Shown in pieces: positions 48,909-58,475 of a stretch of 64,000 nt of DNA. Position 1 is the stretch's first letter. Every line of letters starts with the position of its first letter. A model generated the notes under the pieces. That model had not been told where the DNA came from. It did no database searches and saw nothing but the letters and a program-made list of their open reading frames with translations. The stretch is from Methylobacterium sp. J-078 (lineage in GTDB: Bacteria; Pseudomonadota; Alphaproteobacteria; Rhizobiales; Beijerinckiaceae): assembly GCF_022829285.1 (NCBI RefSeq), contig NZ_JAKSYI010000094.1:62001-126000 (forward strand). The letters are read 5' to 3'. A program made the translations under genes and the position numbers.

Positions 48909-50245
48909 ATTCGGCGACCCGACGCAGGCGAGATGGGGTGAGGCGCGGCCTGCTGCTGGTGGCCTGCCTCTCCGTGTCCTCCGCGCCCCGCGCCGAGGAA
49001 CCGTCGACGCCGGTCGCGGTCCAGAAGGCGCTCGACGAGAAGACCCGCCGGGCCGAGAACCTGAAGCGCATCGAGGAGGCCCTGGCCGCCAGCACGGGCG
49101 CGCGGGCGAAGTACGAGGCAGAGATCGCCGCGATCGGTGGCGACCGGGCGAAGCTGAATACAGCGCTCCTCGACGCCGCCCGCCAGGCTCAGGCCACCGA
49201 GGTGCGCATGAGCCGCCTTGAGGAGCGCCTGAAGACGCTCGGTGCCAGCGAGACCGCCCTGCGGCGCTCCCTCGAGTCGCGGCGCGGGGTGATCGCTGAG
49301 ATTCTGGCGGCGCTCCAGCGCATGGGACGGCGGCCGCCGCCGGCCGTGCTCGTGCGGCCCGAGGACGTGCTGGCGGTGATCCGCACCTCCATGCTTCTCG
49401 GCGCTGTGGTGCCGGAATTGCGCGGCGAGGCCGAGACCCTGGCCGGGGACCTCTCCGAACTCGTGCGCCTAAGGGGCCTGATCGCGGCGGATCGCGAAGG
49501 TTTGACCAGCGATCTCGCGGGCTGGGCGCGGGAGCAACAGCGCCTGAACGCCCTCATCGCCACGCGCCGCACCCGGCAGGCCGAAGTCGAGAGCGGATTG
49601 GCCGCCGAGCGCACCCGCACCGCCGAACTCGCCGTGCAGGCCCGCAGCCTGAAGGACCTTCTCGACCGGATGGAGGGCGAGGTCGCCTCCGCGCGGCGTG
49701 CCGCCGAGGAGGCGCGGGCCGCGGAGACCCGCGAGGCCCGCGCGACGCAGGAGCGCTTCGCGGCGGCCGGCGCCCGCGACCCGGCCCGGCTGGCGCCAAA
49801 GGTGCGTTTCGTGGATACACGTGGCGACCTGCCCCGTCCGGTCAGCGGAGCCACCCTGCGCAGCTTCAACCAGCCCGACGGGAACGGCGGCACGACCCGC
49901 GGCATATCGCTCGCGACCCGGCCGAAAGCCGTGGTTTCGTCACCGGCCGATGGCTGGGTGTCCTTCGCCGGGCAGTTCCGCTCGTACGGGCGACTCTTGA
50001 TCATCAACGCCGGCGATGGCTACTATCTCTTGTTGGCGGGGATGGACCAGATCAACGTCGAGGTCGGCCAGTTCGTGCTCGCGGGCGAGCCGGTGGCGGC
50101 GATGGGGGAGGGTGGCACCGGCGCCGATTCGGCAGCCGGTGATCGCGGCGATCCGGTCTTATACGTCGAGTTCAGAAAAGACGGCGGCTCCATCGACCCG
50201 GAGCCTTGGTGGGCGAAAAGCCCCAGCGAGAAGGTTCGCGGATAA
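48905..50245 (+). CDS. EnvC-like murein hydrolase activator with degenerate LytM domain
   Basis: 446 residues. Signal peptide, long coiled coil (about 35-300, rich in Arg/Glu/Ala) and C-terminal LytM/M23 fold. The active-site histidines are gone: the usual HxH segment reads DPVLYVEFRKDG, and the preceding H in AHL reads LLLAGMDQ. This matches EnvC, which activates amidases instead of cutting. ATGA overlap with rlmH and TAATG overlap with ctpA indicate a tight operon. Confidence 0.88.
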   Translation: MNSATRRRRDGVRRGLLLVACLSVSSAPRAEEPSTPVAVQKALDEKTRRAENLKRIEEALAASTGARAKYEAEIAAIGGDRAKLNTALLDAARQAQATEVRMSRLEERLKTLGASETALRRSLESRRGVIAEILAALQRMGRRPPPAVLVRPEDVLAVIRTSMLLGAVVPELRGEAETLAGDLSELVRLRGLIAADREGLTSDLAGWAREQQRLNALIATRRTRQAEVESGLAAERTRTAELAVQARSLKDLLDRMEGEVASARRAAEEARAAETREARATQERFAAAGARDPARLAPKVRFVDTRGDLPRPVSGATLRSFNQPDGNGGTTRGISLATRPKAVVSSPADGWVSFAGQFRSYGRLLIINAGDGYYLLLAGMDQINVEVGQFVLAGEPVAAMGEGGTGADSAAGDRGDPVLYVEFRKDGGSIDPEPWWAKSPSEKVRG

Positions 50246-51567
50246 TGCGCAAGGTTTCCCTGGTTCTGCTCGGCGCGTTCCTCGGCGTCGGATCCTCGGT
50301 GGTGGCCACCCAGACCCACCTGCTCTCGGGGACGAGCGCCGTGGCGGCCTCCGCCGAGACCTACCGCCAGCTCAGCCTGTTCGGCGACGTGTTCGAGAAG
50401 GTCCGCACCGACTACGTCGAGAAGCCGGACGAGGCGAAGCTGATCGAGGCGGCCGTGAACGGCATGCTGACCTCCCTCGATCCGCATTCGAGCTACATGG
50501 ATTCCAAGAGCTTCCGCGACATGCAGGTGCAGACCCGCGGCGAGTTCGGCGGCCTCGGCATCGAGGTCACCATGGAGGACGGCCTGATCAAGGTCGTGAC
50601 CCCGATCGACGACACCCCCGCCTCGAAGGCCGGCATCCTCACCAACGACGTCATCACGCAGATCGACGAGGACCAGGTCCAGGGTCTCACCCTGAACCAG
50701 GCCGTCGACAAGATGCGCGGCCCGGTGAACTCGCCGGTGAAGCTTAAGATCAGCCGCAAGGAAGCCAAGGACCCGATCGAGGTCACGCTCAACCGCGACG
50801 TGATCAAGATCAAGCCCGTGCGCTCGCGCGCCGAGGGCGGCGACGTCGGCTACATCCGCCTGACCCAGTTCAACGAGCAGACCTTCGACGGCCTGCGCGC
50901 GGCGATCGACAAGCTGAACACCGACATCGGCGCCGACAAGCTCAAGGGCTACGTGCTGGATCTGCGCAACAACCCGGGCGGCCTCCTCGACCAGGCCGTG
51001 ATGGTGTCCGACGCCTTCCTCGACCGGGGCGAGATCGTCTCCACCCGCGGCCGCAACCCCGACGAGACGCAGCGATTCTCGGCCAAATCCGGCGACCTGA
51101 CCAAGGGCAAGCCCATCGTGGTGCTGGTGAACGGCGGTTCGGCGTCCGCCTCCGAGATCGTGGCCGGCGCCCTGCAGGACCACAAGCGCGCCACGGTGCT
51201 GGGCACGCGCTCCTTCGGCAAGGGCTCGGTGCAGTCGATCATCCCCCTCGGCGGCTCGGGCGCCCTGCGCCTGACCACGGCGCGCTACTACACGCCGTCG
51301 GGCCGCTCGATCCAGGCCAAGGGCATCGAGCCGGACCAGGAGGTCCTGCAGGAGGTGCCGGACGAGCTGAAGGGCAAGGACGAGACCAAGGGCGAAGCCG
51401 GCCTGAAGGGCCACCTCAAGCAGAAGGACGTCGAGGAGCGCGGCGGTTCGTCGGCCTACGTCCCGCCGGACCCGGCCAAGGACAAGCAGCTCATCGCGGC
51501 CTTCGACTTCCTGCGCGGCATCCAGAAGGGCGCGGCCAACACGCCCAAGGCTTCCGTCCCGAACTGA
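50245..51567 (+). CDS. ctpA: carboxy-terminal processing protease CtpA (S41)
   Basis: 440 residues. Signal peptide or anchor (VSLVLLGAFLGVGSSVVATQ), PDZ domain (MQVQTRGEFGGLGIEVTMED onward) and S41 protease domain with the catalytic Ser in LVNGGSASASEIVAGALQD and Lys in GTRSFGKGSVQSI. Probably cleaves periplasmic or lipoprotein substrates in envelope turnover. Its start overlaps the EnvC-like stop. Confidence 0.95.
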   Translation: MRKVSLVLLGAFLGVGSSVVATQTHLLSGTSAVAASAETYRQLSLFGDVFEKVRTDYVEKPDEAKLIEAAVNGMLTSLDPHSSYMDSKSFRDMQVQTRGEFGGLGIEVTMEDGLIKVVTPIDDTPASKAGILTNDVITQIDEDQVQGLTLNQAVDKMRGPVNSPVKLKISRKEAKDPIEVTLNRDVIKIKPVRSRAEGGDVGYIRLTQFNEQTFDGLRAAIDKLNTDIGADKLKGYVLDLRNNPGGLLDQAVMVSDAFLDRGEIVSTRGRNPDETQRFSAKSGDLTKGKPIVVLVNGGSASASEIVAGALQDHKRATVLGTRSFGKGSVQSIIPLGGSGALRLTTARYYTPSGRSIQAKGIEPDQEVLQEVPDELKGKDETKGEAGLKGHLKQKDVEERGGSSAYVPPDPAKDKQLIAAFDFLRGIQKGAANTPKASVPN

Positions 51568-51714
51568 CGCTCGTCCTCCGGCGCGACCCGGATTTAGCGA
51601 AGCGTTAACCATGGCGGCCCCCAATGTCGGTCCACGACCGATTTTGGGGGCCGTCTTCGTCTGGACGCGCGCCGCCCCGACCATCGGTCCGGGACCTTGG
51701 GGAAGCGCCAGCGC

Positions 51715-52920
51715 GTGGCCACCGACGACATCCTGACCCGGCCCCTCGGGGCCAAGCCGACCGCCGGTCAGCGCCTGCGGGCCCTGAAGCGGTTCCGCCC
51801 CACCGTCCCGATGGTCCTCGGCGGCGTGGTGGCGGGCCTCGCCCTCGGCCTCAGCATTCTCGTGGTGACGGGCGATCCGGAGGGCGGCGAGCCCAGCGCC
51901 GTCGCGGTCATCACCCTGCGGGAGCCCGTCGTCGCTCCCGTGGCGCAGGCCGCGCCGAAGCGCGAGGCATCCAAATCACCCTCCAGCAACGCGGACGAGG
52001 TCGAGAGCGCCTCGGGCGTCACCGTGTTCCGCCCGCCCGGGACCGCCGCCCCCGGCGATGCGGTTGTGATCCAAGTGCCGTCCGCGGCACCCGTCAAGCT
52101 CAACGCCGCCCCCGATTCGCGCCTCGTCGAGCGCGGTCGCCACGGCACCCTGCCGCGCATCGGCGAGGGCCGCCTGCGCCCCCTCGACGTCTATGCGCGG
52201 CCCGAGGGAAGCGGCTCCGGGCCGCGCGTCGCCATTCTGGTCTCGGGCCTCGGCATCGGACAGGCCGCGACGGCGAGCGCCATCACCCGTCTGCCCGCCG
52301 CGATCAGCCTCGCCTTCGCGCCCTATGCCGGCGATCTCGAACGGACCGTGGCCCGGGCCCGCGAGGCCGGTCACGAGGCGCTGCTCCAGGCACCGATGGA
52401 GCCCTTCGACTATCCAGACAGCGACCCGGGTCCCCAGACCCTGCTCACCACCGCGCGGCCGCCCGAGAATCTCGACCGGCTAAGCTGGGTCATGAGCCGC
52501 TTCCAGGGTTTCGTCGGCATCGTGAACTACATGGGTGCCAAGCTGACCGGCGATGCCGCCGCCCTGGAGCCGGTCCTGCGCGAGATCGGCGCCCGCGGCC
52601 TCGGCTTCGTGGACGACGGCACCTCGCCGCGCTCGCTGGCCACTACCCTGGCCGGCAAGGCCAAGGTGCCGGTGGCCCGCGCCGAGATCGTGCTCGACGC
52701 CCTGCCGCGCCCGGAGGCCATCGACCGGGAATTGGCACGCCTGGAGGCGCAAGCCCGCAAGAACGGCTTCGCCTTCGGTTCGGCCAGCGCCATGCCGATG
52801 AGCATCGACCGGATCGCCCGCTGGGCGGCGGAGGCGGAGGCGCGCGGCATCCGGCTGGTCCCGGTGAGTGCGGCCCTGCGCGGGCCCGTCACCACCCGGG
52901 TAACGAGCGCGAAGCCCTGA
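51715..52920 (+). CDS. divergent polysaccharide deacetylase family protein (YibQ-like)
   Basis: About 401 residues from GTG 51715 ([12 protein letters not shown]). One membrane helix ([20 protein letters not shown]), a linker rich in Pro/Ala, and a NodB-like domain: [50 protein letters not shown] and [16 protein letters not shown]. The family sits beside envC and ctpA in many proteobacteria. Activity on peptidoglycan is inferred, not shown. Confidence 0.88.
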   Translation: MATDDILTRPLGAKPTAGQRLRALKRFRPTVPMVLGGVVAGLALGLSILVVTGDPEGGEPSAVAVITLREPVVAPVAQAAPKREASKSPSSNADEVESASGVTVFRPPGTAAPGDAVVIQVPSAAPVKLNAAPDSRLVERGRHGTLPRIGEGRLRPLDVYARPEGSGSGPRVAILVSGLGIGQAATASAITRLPAAISLAFAPYAGDLERTVARAREAGHEALLQAPMEPFDYPDSDPGPQTLLTTARPPENLDRLSWVMSRFQGFVGIVNYMGAKLTGDAAALEPVLREIGARGLGFVDDGTSPRSLATTLAGKAKVPVARAEIVLDALPRPEAIDRELARLEAQARKNGFAFGSASAMPMSIDRIARWAAEAEARGIRLVPVSAALRGPVTTRVTSAKP

Positions 52921-53020
52921 CGCCGGGGGCACCACGAGGCGCGCGCTACCGGAGACGAATCCGTGCAACTCGACGTTTCGTGCGTTGCGGCACATGGCGT
53001 GCCTGCCTATGGTCGCGGCC

Positions 53021-53566
53021 ATGACCGCATCCCCGATCGCCGACGGCGCCGACCTGTCGTATCGTCCCTGCGTCGGCATCACGCTGATCTCGCGGTCCGG
53101 TCTCGTCTTCATCGGGAGACGCCGGGCCGATGCGGGTCCCGAGCACGTGGCGGACGGGCGCGCCTGGCAGATGCCGCAGGGCGGTATCGATGCGGGCGAG
53201 GATCCGGAGGCGGCGGCCCTGCGCGAACTCTACGAGGAGACGAACGTGGCGGTGGGCTCCGTCGTGCGCCTCGGTGAGACGGAGGGCTGGCTCTCCTACG
53301 ATCTGCCGCCGGACGTGCTGAAGCAGGCCTGGAAGGGGCGCTATCGCGGCCAGACCCAGAAATGGTTCGCCTTCGGTTTCGTCGGCTCCGACGACGAGAT
53401 CGACGTGGCGTCACCCGGGAATGGCGCCTTCAAATCCGAGTTCGACGCCTGGCGCTGGGAGCCGATGGCGGGCTTGCCCGACCTGATCGTGCCCTTCAAG
53501 CGGCCGGTCTACGAGGGGGTGGTCGCCGCGTTCGCGGGGCTCACGTCCTGGCGGGCCCCGCAGTGA
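53021..53566 (+). CDS. rppH: RNA pyrophosphohydrolase RppH
   Basis: 181 residues. Nudix enzyme that removes pyrophosphate from RNA 5' ends and starts decay. The Nudix box is [20 protein letters not shown], and [20 protein letters not shown] plus [17 protein letters not shown] are family signatures. ATG 53021 (MTASPIADG) is preferred to 52985. Confidence 0.94.
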   Translation: MTASPIADGADLSYRPCVGITLISRSGLVFIGRRRADAGPEHVADGRAWQMPQGGIDAGEDPEAAALRELYEETNVAVGSVVRLGETEGWLSYDLPPDVLKQAWKGRYRGQTQKWFAFGFVGSDDEIDVASPGNGAFKSEFDAWRWEPMAGLPDLIVPFKRPVYEGVVAAFAGLTSWRAPQ

Positions 53567-53586
53567 CCGCCTGAGCCGGCGCCCCG

Positions 53587-54198
53587 ATGCGGTGGTGGTC
53601 GATCCCGATCCTGTTGTTGCTCGGGTGGTTCGCGTTCACGCTGACACCCCTGTGGGCGCTCTACGACCTCGCCCGCGCGGTCCAGGCGCACGATACCGAC
53701 TACATCGCGCGGCACGTCAACTTCCGCACCCTGCGCCTTTCGGTGATCCGGCAGGCCGCCGCCGCCGCGCAGGCGCGTGATCCCGCCGCGCCCGATGTCG
53801 AGCCGCGTGAGCGCCAGCGTCTCTCCGAGGCTGCCGCCGCCCTGGCGGTCCCGATCGCCGAGGCGCTGGTGACGCCCGCCACCGTGGTCGATCTCCTCGA
53901 CGACGGCTGGCCGCAATCCGTCGAACTGGGCCAGGAGGCGCCCGCCCCGCGCTCCGGGGGCGGGGGCCTGCGCATCGACAACCTGCGCCGACTGATCCCG
54001 TTCTACCTCGCTTCGGAGATGCGGGGCTTTCGGACGGTCGTGGTGGGTGTGCCGCCCGAAGCGTCCCGCGAGCGTCGGCTGCGCATCCGCCTTCGCCTGC
54101 GCAACTGGACCTGGCGCGTGGTCGACATCGAGTTGAACGACGATCTGCGGGCGCGCATCGCCCAGACGTTCGCGCGGGCCGACGCGAAGACGCGCTGA
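53587..54198 (+). CDS. DUF2939 family protein
   Basis: 203 residues. One N-terminal membrane helix (IPILLLLGWFAFTLTPLWAL) and a soluble domain with LARAVQAHDTDYIARHVNF, the DUF2939 start pattern. Function unknown. It follows rppH by 20 bases and ends in a shared hairpin with the convergent ROK gene. Confidence 0.85.
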   Translation: MRWWSIPILLLLGWFAFTLTPLWALYDLARAVQAHDTDYIARHVNFRTLRLSVIRQAAAAAQARDPAAPDVEPRERQRLSEAAAALAVPIAEALVTPATVVDLLDDGWPQSVELGQEAPAPRSGGGGLRIDNLRRLIPFYLASEMRGFRTVVVGVPPEASRERRLRIRLRLRNWTWRVVDIELNDDLRARIAQTFARADAKTR

Positions 54199-54233
54199 GC
54201 GGGGAGGGGCCTCCAAGAGCCCCCGCGCTCAGC
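54194..54233. terminator. bidirectional hairpin between DUF2939 and ROK genes
   Basis: GCTGAGCG (54194-54201) and CGCTCAGC (54226-54233) form a perfect 8-base stem extended inside by G/C pairs. It covers the stop codons of both convergent genes, so it can end both transcripts. Confidence 0.6.
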
Positions 54234-55323
54234 CCTCGGCCTGTTCGGTCTCGCGGTTGGTGAAGCGCGCATTGCCGAGGCCGGTGCCGATGGTGAGGAT
54301 GCCCCAGCGGGTCACGTCCTTGCGGTCCGGCACTTCGCTCAGGCCCTGCACCACGGCGTCGTTGTGCATCACCACCATGGTGGCGTGTCCGCCGATGCGC
54401 GGGATGGACGCCGCCACTCGTTCGGCGAGGTTGAAGCCGTCGCTCTCCCAGTTGCCGGGCAGGTTCTGGCCGCCACGGGTGATGGTGCCGTCGGCTTCGA
54501 TGAGGCCCGGGCAACCGATTCCGATGAACGGCGCCAGGCTCAGATTGGCGCGGTCGGCCCGTCGGATCAGGTCGGTCAGCATGTCGATCAGGCGCTCCAC
54601 CGCCTCGTCGCGGGTCGGCGTCGGCTCGTCGTCGCGGTGGCGCCAGATCTCCGAGCGCCAGACCTCGCTGCGCGACAGGTCGGGGGCCTTGCGCAGATTC
54701 GTCGTGACCACACCCGTGCGGATGTTGCTGCCGCCGATATCGACCGCCAGCAGGCTGTCGTAGCCGGAGAAGATCCAGGCCGGCGCGAGGTGGACGGCGC
54801 CGATCAGACCGCCCTCGTCCGGATGATGCCGGATCGGCTCCAGGGTGATGTCAATGCCTTCCGCGCGCAGGAGGTAGCCCGCGCGCCCGATGGCGAGGCA
54901 GCCGGCGCGGCTGTCGCGGAACCCCCCGCCTACCGCGATCGCCTGCGTGCCCTGCCAGCCTTCCTGGGCCAGGAAGAGACGGACCACGCGGGCGAGCTCC
55001 TGCGCGAAGGCCTCGATGGCGCTGAACACCGTGCCCGAGGCGAGGGTGTCCTCGGCCAGGAGGATGTGATCGAGGCGCCGCTTGGAGAAATCGCAGCTGT
55101 CCCTGTCGCCGAGAGGATCGGGGCCGAGAGCCCGCATCCGCGCGCGGCACGTTTCCAGCATCTCGCGGAAGGCGGCCTTCGAGACCCGGTCGCCGACGAA
55201 GCCGTCGCCGTCCTTCAGCTCGATGTTGTAATCGTCGACGATGACGGACGGCAGCCGTTGTGCCGCGTGCGCGATCCCCGCCTCGCGGACCGAGGTCTCT
55301 TTCGCCGTACCGTTGCTCGTCAT
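54229..55323 (-). CDS. ROK-family sugar kinase-like protein with circularly permuted motif order
   Basis: 364 residues. All ROK core motifs are present but in rotated order. The half that is normally C-terminal comes first: AIAVGGGFRDS (GGG at 132-134) and EGGLIGA (170-176). Then come DIGGSNIRTG (Asp195), GIGCPG (268-273), the catalytic HNDAVVQG (Asp322) and GTGLG (346-350), after which the protein ends. In ordinary ROK kinases DxGGT is near residue 10 and the GGG/GLIGA part is last. The zinc motif of repressor-type ROK proteins is missing. Phosphorylation of a sugar or amino sugar is plausible but the substrate is unknown. Confidence 0.85.
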   Translation of the reverse strand: MTSNGTAKETSVREAGIAHAAQRLPSVIVDDYNIELKDGDGFVGDRVSKAAFREMLETCRARMRALGPDPLGDRDSCDFSKRRLDHILLAEDTLASGTVFSAIEAFAQELARVVRLFLAQEGWQGTQAIAVGGGFRDSRAGCLAIGRAGYLLRAEGIDITLEPIRHHPDEGGLIGAVHLAPAWIFSGYDSLLAVDIGGSNIRTGVVTTNLRKAPDLSRSEVWRSEIWRHRDDEPTPTRDEAVERLIDMLTDLIRRADRANLSLAPFIGIGCPGLIEADGTITRGGQNLPGNWESDGFNLAERVAASIPRIGGHATMVVMHNDAVVQGLSEVPDRKDVTRWGILTIGTGLGNARFTNRETEQAEG

Positions 55324-55378
55324 GTTCGTCCGCCTGACCTTCGCCGCATCATCACGCGCGTCTCAACGCGCAAGCACG

Positions 55379-55738
55379 CTATTTCGGCTTGACGGTTTCG
55401 GGAGCGACCGGCGCCTTCGGCTCGCGGGCCTCCATGAGGTCCTCGGCCTTTTCCTCGTCGGTGTCGCCGCTGCGCTCGATCGTCTTCTCGGGGTTGGCCG
55501 CGAGCGCCCGGATGATCGCCACGACGCGCTCGCACTCGGTCTCGTACTTGTAGGTCTCCAGCACGATGGCGGCGTCGCGCAGCGTGCGCAGGTCGCGCAC
55601 CGTCTGCTTGTTGGCGGCCTCGCGCAGCTCGGACTTTGCCGCGATCGCCTCTTCGAGCTTGGCCCCCTTCACGTCGCAGGCGGCGCCGGCCATGGCGGTG
55701 CTGGCGGCAAGGATCAGGGCGGCGGCGAGGATGCGCAT
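55379..55738 (-). CDS. secreted protein of unknown function
   Basis: 119 residues. Signal peptide MRILAAALILAASTAMAGAA, then a helical mature domain with two cysteines (ACDVKGAKLE, ETECERVVAII) and an acidic/Pro tail (ETVKPK). Sits 55 bases upstream of the ROK gene on the same strand. No family recognised. Confidence 0.7.
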   Translation of the reverse strand: MRILAAALILAASTAMAGAACDVKGAKLEEAIAAKSELREAANKQTVRDLRTLRDAAIVLETYKYETECERVVAIIRALAANPEKTIERSGDTDEEKAEDLMEAREPKAPVAPETVKPK

Positions 55739-55783
55739 CGTGTGGCTCCGGAGGGCGGGTCCCGCGCGGGTCGCGCGGTATCG

Positions 55784-56212
55784 TCAGGCGTGGTGGGGGT
55801 TGGGACGCAGGATGCCGTTGGCCAGGGCCACGAGATGGCTCAGGCGGTAGGGCTTGGGCACGAACACGGATTCGGCGACCGCGTCCGCCTGGGCGAGGTG
55901 GCCGCGTCCGCCCGAGGTATAGACCACGGGCAGGTTCGGCCAGTGCTGGCGGGCGCGGCGGGCGAGCGTGATGCCGTTCGTGTTGCGGGCCAGATCGATA
56001 TCGGTGAAGAGCAGGTCGACGCGCTCCCGCGCGAGGATGTCCTCAGCCGCGTCGGCATCGGCGGCGGTGAGGACCCGGTAGCCCTCGTCGAGCAGCGCCT
56101 CGGCGGCGAGCTCGCAGACCATGGCTTCATCCTCCACCACCAGGACGGTCTCGGCGGCGGCGCGCGGGCTGAAGGCGGGCAGTGTCGGAAAGGCGCAGGC
56201 GAAGGAAATCAT
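55784..56212 (-). CDS. single-domain response regulator (receiver only)
   Basis: 142 residues. CheY-like receiver with VLVVEDEAM, phospho-acceptor Asp71 in LLFTDIDLARNTNG, and Lys in VFVPKPYRLSHL. About 20 extra residues precede the domain. No output domain and no kinase adjacent, so it probably serves a phosphorelay or an orphan kinase. The long frame beyond it is a shadow of the WD40 region. Confidence 0.88.
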   Translation of the reverse strand: MISFACAFPTLPAFSPRAAAETVLVVEDEAMVCELAAEALLDEGYRVLTAADADAAEDILARERVDLLFTDIDLARNTNGITLARRARQHWPNLPVVYTSGGRGHLAQADAVAESVFVPKPYRLSHLVALANGILRPNPHHA

Positions 56213-56380
56213 GACGCAACTCCTACTCACCCGGCATGAGGCCGTGGGGCCCGTGCCGGATCGCCAGACAAACGGGCCGCCAAGGCCCATCGTTCGCCGC
56301 CGTTCACTCCAATTGCGCGGACTTGGTAAGCGAAGCTTTAACCCTGTGGGCCGGGTCGTGAAGGCGTGCCTGCCGCGCCC

Positions 56381-57076
56381 ATGACCCGTCCCTGGCATCT
56401 CGGCTTCGGCCTTATTCTCACGGCGCTCGCGGGCTACGTGGACGCCCTCGGCTTCATTCGCCTCGGCGGCCTCTACACCTCGTTCATGAGCGGAAACACG
56501 ACGCAGTTCGCGGTCGCCCTCGGCCATGGCGATCCGCATCACGCCCTGCTGCCGGCCCTGCTGATCCTCGCTTTCCTCCTCGGGGGCATCTGCGGTGGCG
56601 GCCTCTCGGCGCTCACCCCGGCGCGGTGGGTGACGCCCGTGATCCTCGGCTTCGAGACGGCGGTGGTGACGGCGGCCTTTCAGGCCGCGACGGCCGCGCC
56701 GGATTCCGGAATCGCCTCCCTGATGCTGGCGCTCGCCATGGGCGCGCAGAACGCCGTGCTGTCGTACGTCCAGGGGTTCCGGGCCGGCACCACCTTCGTC
56801 ACCGGCGCCCTGTTCGGTCTCGGCCAGAAGCTCGCCCTGGCGCTCGCCCGGCGGGGCGCGCGCACCGCTTGGGTCGGGGATGGCGTCGTCTGGTTCTCGC
56901 TCCTCGCCGGATCGGTGGCCGGAACGGTCGCCTACGGGAAGCTGGCGTTGTATGCCCTCGCCATTCCCGCCGGCCTGGCCGGCTCCCTCGCGCTCCTTGC
57001 GACGATCCTGGTCGCGCGGTCCGCCTCGGCCAAGGGTCCTGCCAAGGCACCCGCCATCAAGGCCGTGGCGAAGTGA
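56381..57076 (+). CDS. DUF1275 (YoaK) family membrane protein
   Basis: 231 residues, about six membrane helices: LILTALAGYVDALGFIRLGG, ALLILAFLLGGICGGGL and LFSLLAG-type segments. The FMSGNTTQ motif after the first helix and QNAVLSYVQGF in the middle fit DUF1275. ATG 56381 starts MTRPWHLGFG; GTG 56366 is less likely. Function unknown. Confidence 0.87.
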   Translation: MTRPWHLGFGLILTALAGYVDALGFIRLGGLYTSFMSGNTTQFAVALGHGDPHHALLPALLILAFLLGGICGGGLSALTPARWVTPVILGFETAVVTAAFQAATAAPDSGIASLMLALAMGAQNAVLSYVQGFRAGTTFVTGALFGLGQKLALALARRGARTAWVGDGVVWFSLLAGSVAGTVAYGKLALYALAIPAGLAGSLALLATILVARSASAKGPAKAPAIKAVAK

Positions 57077-57109
57077 ATCGCGAGGACCAGCGTTGAGAGA
57101 TCCGTCCGG

Positions 57110-58111
57110 ATGAGTGCCCCCTCCCTCCTCGATCACGTCGCGCCGGTCGCGGCGGGCGCCCATGTCACCCAGGCTGTCTGGCTGAAGGATACGCTCGCCC
57201 TGGCCCTCGGCGACGGCGGCTTGCTCCTCGTCTCCGGGCAGGAGACGCGTCGCGTCGAGGCGCATCCTGACGCGGGAATCCTGGTGGGTGTCGGCGACGG
57301 GCGCCGCCTCGTCACGGGCGGCGACGACGGGCGCGTGGTCGCGACCTCCGCCAGCGGCGATGCCGTGGAAGTCGCCTCCGCCCGGAACGGCGCCTGGATC
57401 GACGCCCTCGCGGTGCATCCCGATGGGACGATCGCCTACGCGGCCGGCCGCAACGTCGTCGCCCGTGACGCCAAGGGCCGCGAGAAGACCTTCGCGGCGC
57501 CCTCCACCGCGCGCGGCCTCGCGTTCGCGCCGAAGGGCTACCGCCTCGCGGTCTCGCACTACAACGGCGCCACCCTCTGGTACCCCAACCTCGAGACAGC
57601 TCCCGACTTCATCGAGTGGAAGGGCTCGCATATCGACGTGACCTGGTCGCCCGACGGCCGCTTCGTCGTCACGACCATGCAGGAGAACTCCCTGCACGGC
57701 TGGCGCCTCCAGCCCGATCGCGGCCACATGCGGATGTCGGGCTATCCCGGCAAGGTGCGCTCCGTGGCGTGGTCCGGCGACGGCGACTGGCTCGCCACCA
57801 GCGGCGCCGAGGCCGCCATCGTCTGGCCGTTCGACTCGAAGGAGGGTCCCACCGGCAAGGCGCCGCGCGAGTGCGGCGTGCGCCCGGCCCGCGTCTCCCG
57901 CGTGGCGTTCCACCCCAAGGCCCTGGTCCTGGCCGTCGGCTACGAGGACGGCTGCATCCTTCTGGTGCGTTTCACCGATGCCTCGGAACTGCTGGTGCGC
58001 CATGCCGTGAAGGGCAGCGCGGTCTCGGCGCTGGCCTGGGACGGGCGCGGCACGCGCCTCGCCTTCGGCTGCGCCGACGGGCAGGCCGGCATCCTCGCGC
58101 TGCCGACCTGA
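57110..58111 (+). CDS. WD40 beta-propeller protein
   Basis: 333 residues with about seven blades, recognisable by ALAVHPDGTIAYAAGRN, GLAFAPKGYRLAVSHYNGAT, VTWSPDGRFVVTTMQEN and VAWSGDGDWLATSGAEAAIV. No signal peptide, so cytosolic. Beta-propellers are protein platforms; I cannot name a partner. Related WD40 genes can lie next to CobW GTPases in Hyphomicrobiales, but here the GTPase is 42 kb away. Confidence 0.87.
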   Translation: MSAPSLLDHVAPVAAGAHVTQAVWLKDTLALALGDGGLLLVSGQETRRVEAHPDAGILVGVGDGRRLVTGGDDGRVVATSASGDAVEVASARNGAWIDALAVHPDGTIAYAAGRNVVARDAKGREKTFAAPSTARGLAFAPKGYRLAVSHYNGATLWYPNLETAPDFIEWKGSHIDVTWSPDGRFVVTTMQENSLHGWRLQPDRGHMRMSGYPGKVRSVAWSGDGDWLATSGAEAAIVWPFDSKEGPTGKAPRECGVRPARVSRVAFHPKALVLAVGYEDGCILLVRFTDASELLVRHAVKGSAVSALAWDGRGTRLAFGCADGQAGILALPT

Positions 58112-58122
58112 GGCCGCCCACG

Positions 58123-58395
58123 ATGGCGCTGTTCGGATTCGGCGGTCGCCGCGCTCCGGCCGACCAGGGGGCCCGCGAGGGGGTGATCGCCCGAGTTCGC
58201 CGCCTCGGCGGCTTCGATGCGGAGGTGATCGTCAAGGTCAGCGAGATCGTCTGCGCCGATCCGGCCTGCCCCGGCCTGGAGACGGTGATCCTGATCATGG
58301 TGCCGGGCGATCCGACCCGAGCGGTCAAGATCGCGCGGGCCATGGCGGAGATCGGCGACGCGGACGTAGCGGCCGCCCTCGCCTCGGCTTCGTAG
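58123..58395 (+). CDS. small protein of unknown function
   Basis: 90 residues, 11 bases after the WD40 stop and likely cotranscribed. It has a short Gly-rich start (MALFGFGGRRAPADQG), a single beta/alpha unit with the conserved-looking CADPACPGLETVILIM, and a helical end. Homologues are sometimes labelled nitrate reductase, for which there is no sequence support. Confidence 0.75.
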   Translation: MALFGFGGRRAPADQGAREGVIARVRRLGGFDAEVIVKVSEIVCADPACPGLETVILIMVPGDPTRAVKIARAMAEIGDADVAAALASAS

Positions 58396-58475
58396 GGCCA
58401 CCGGAACCGGGTGCCCGGTTCCCGCCTTGTCCTCGGCAGCCTTCGGTTCCCCGCCGTGCCCGACCGGGAGGTCCC

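Noticed and set aside
55784..58003. A 739-residue minus-strand frame extending the receiver gene
   Set aside because: Everything beyond 56212 is antisense to DUF1275 and WD40 genes and lacks protein-like sequence; only the receiver part is real.
58123..58395. Nitrate reductase label for the 90-residue protein
   Set aside because: No molybdopterin or iron-sulfur motif; far too short. The label appears to be inherited misannotation.
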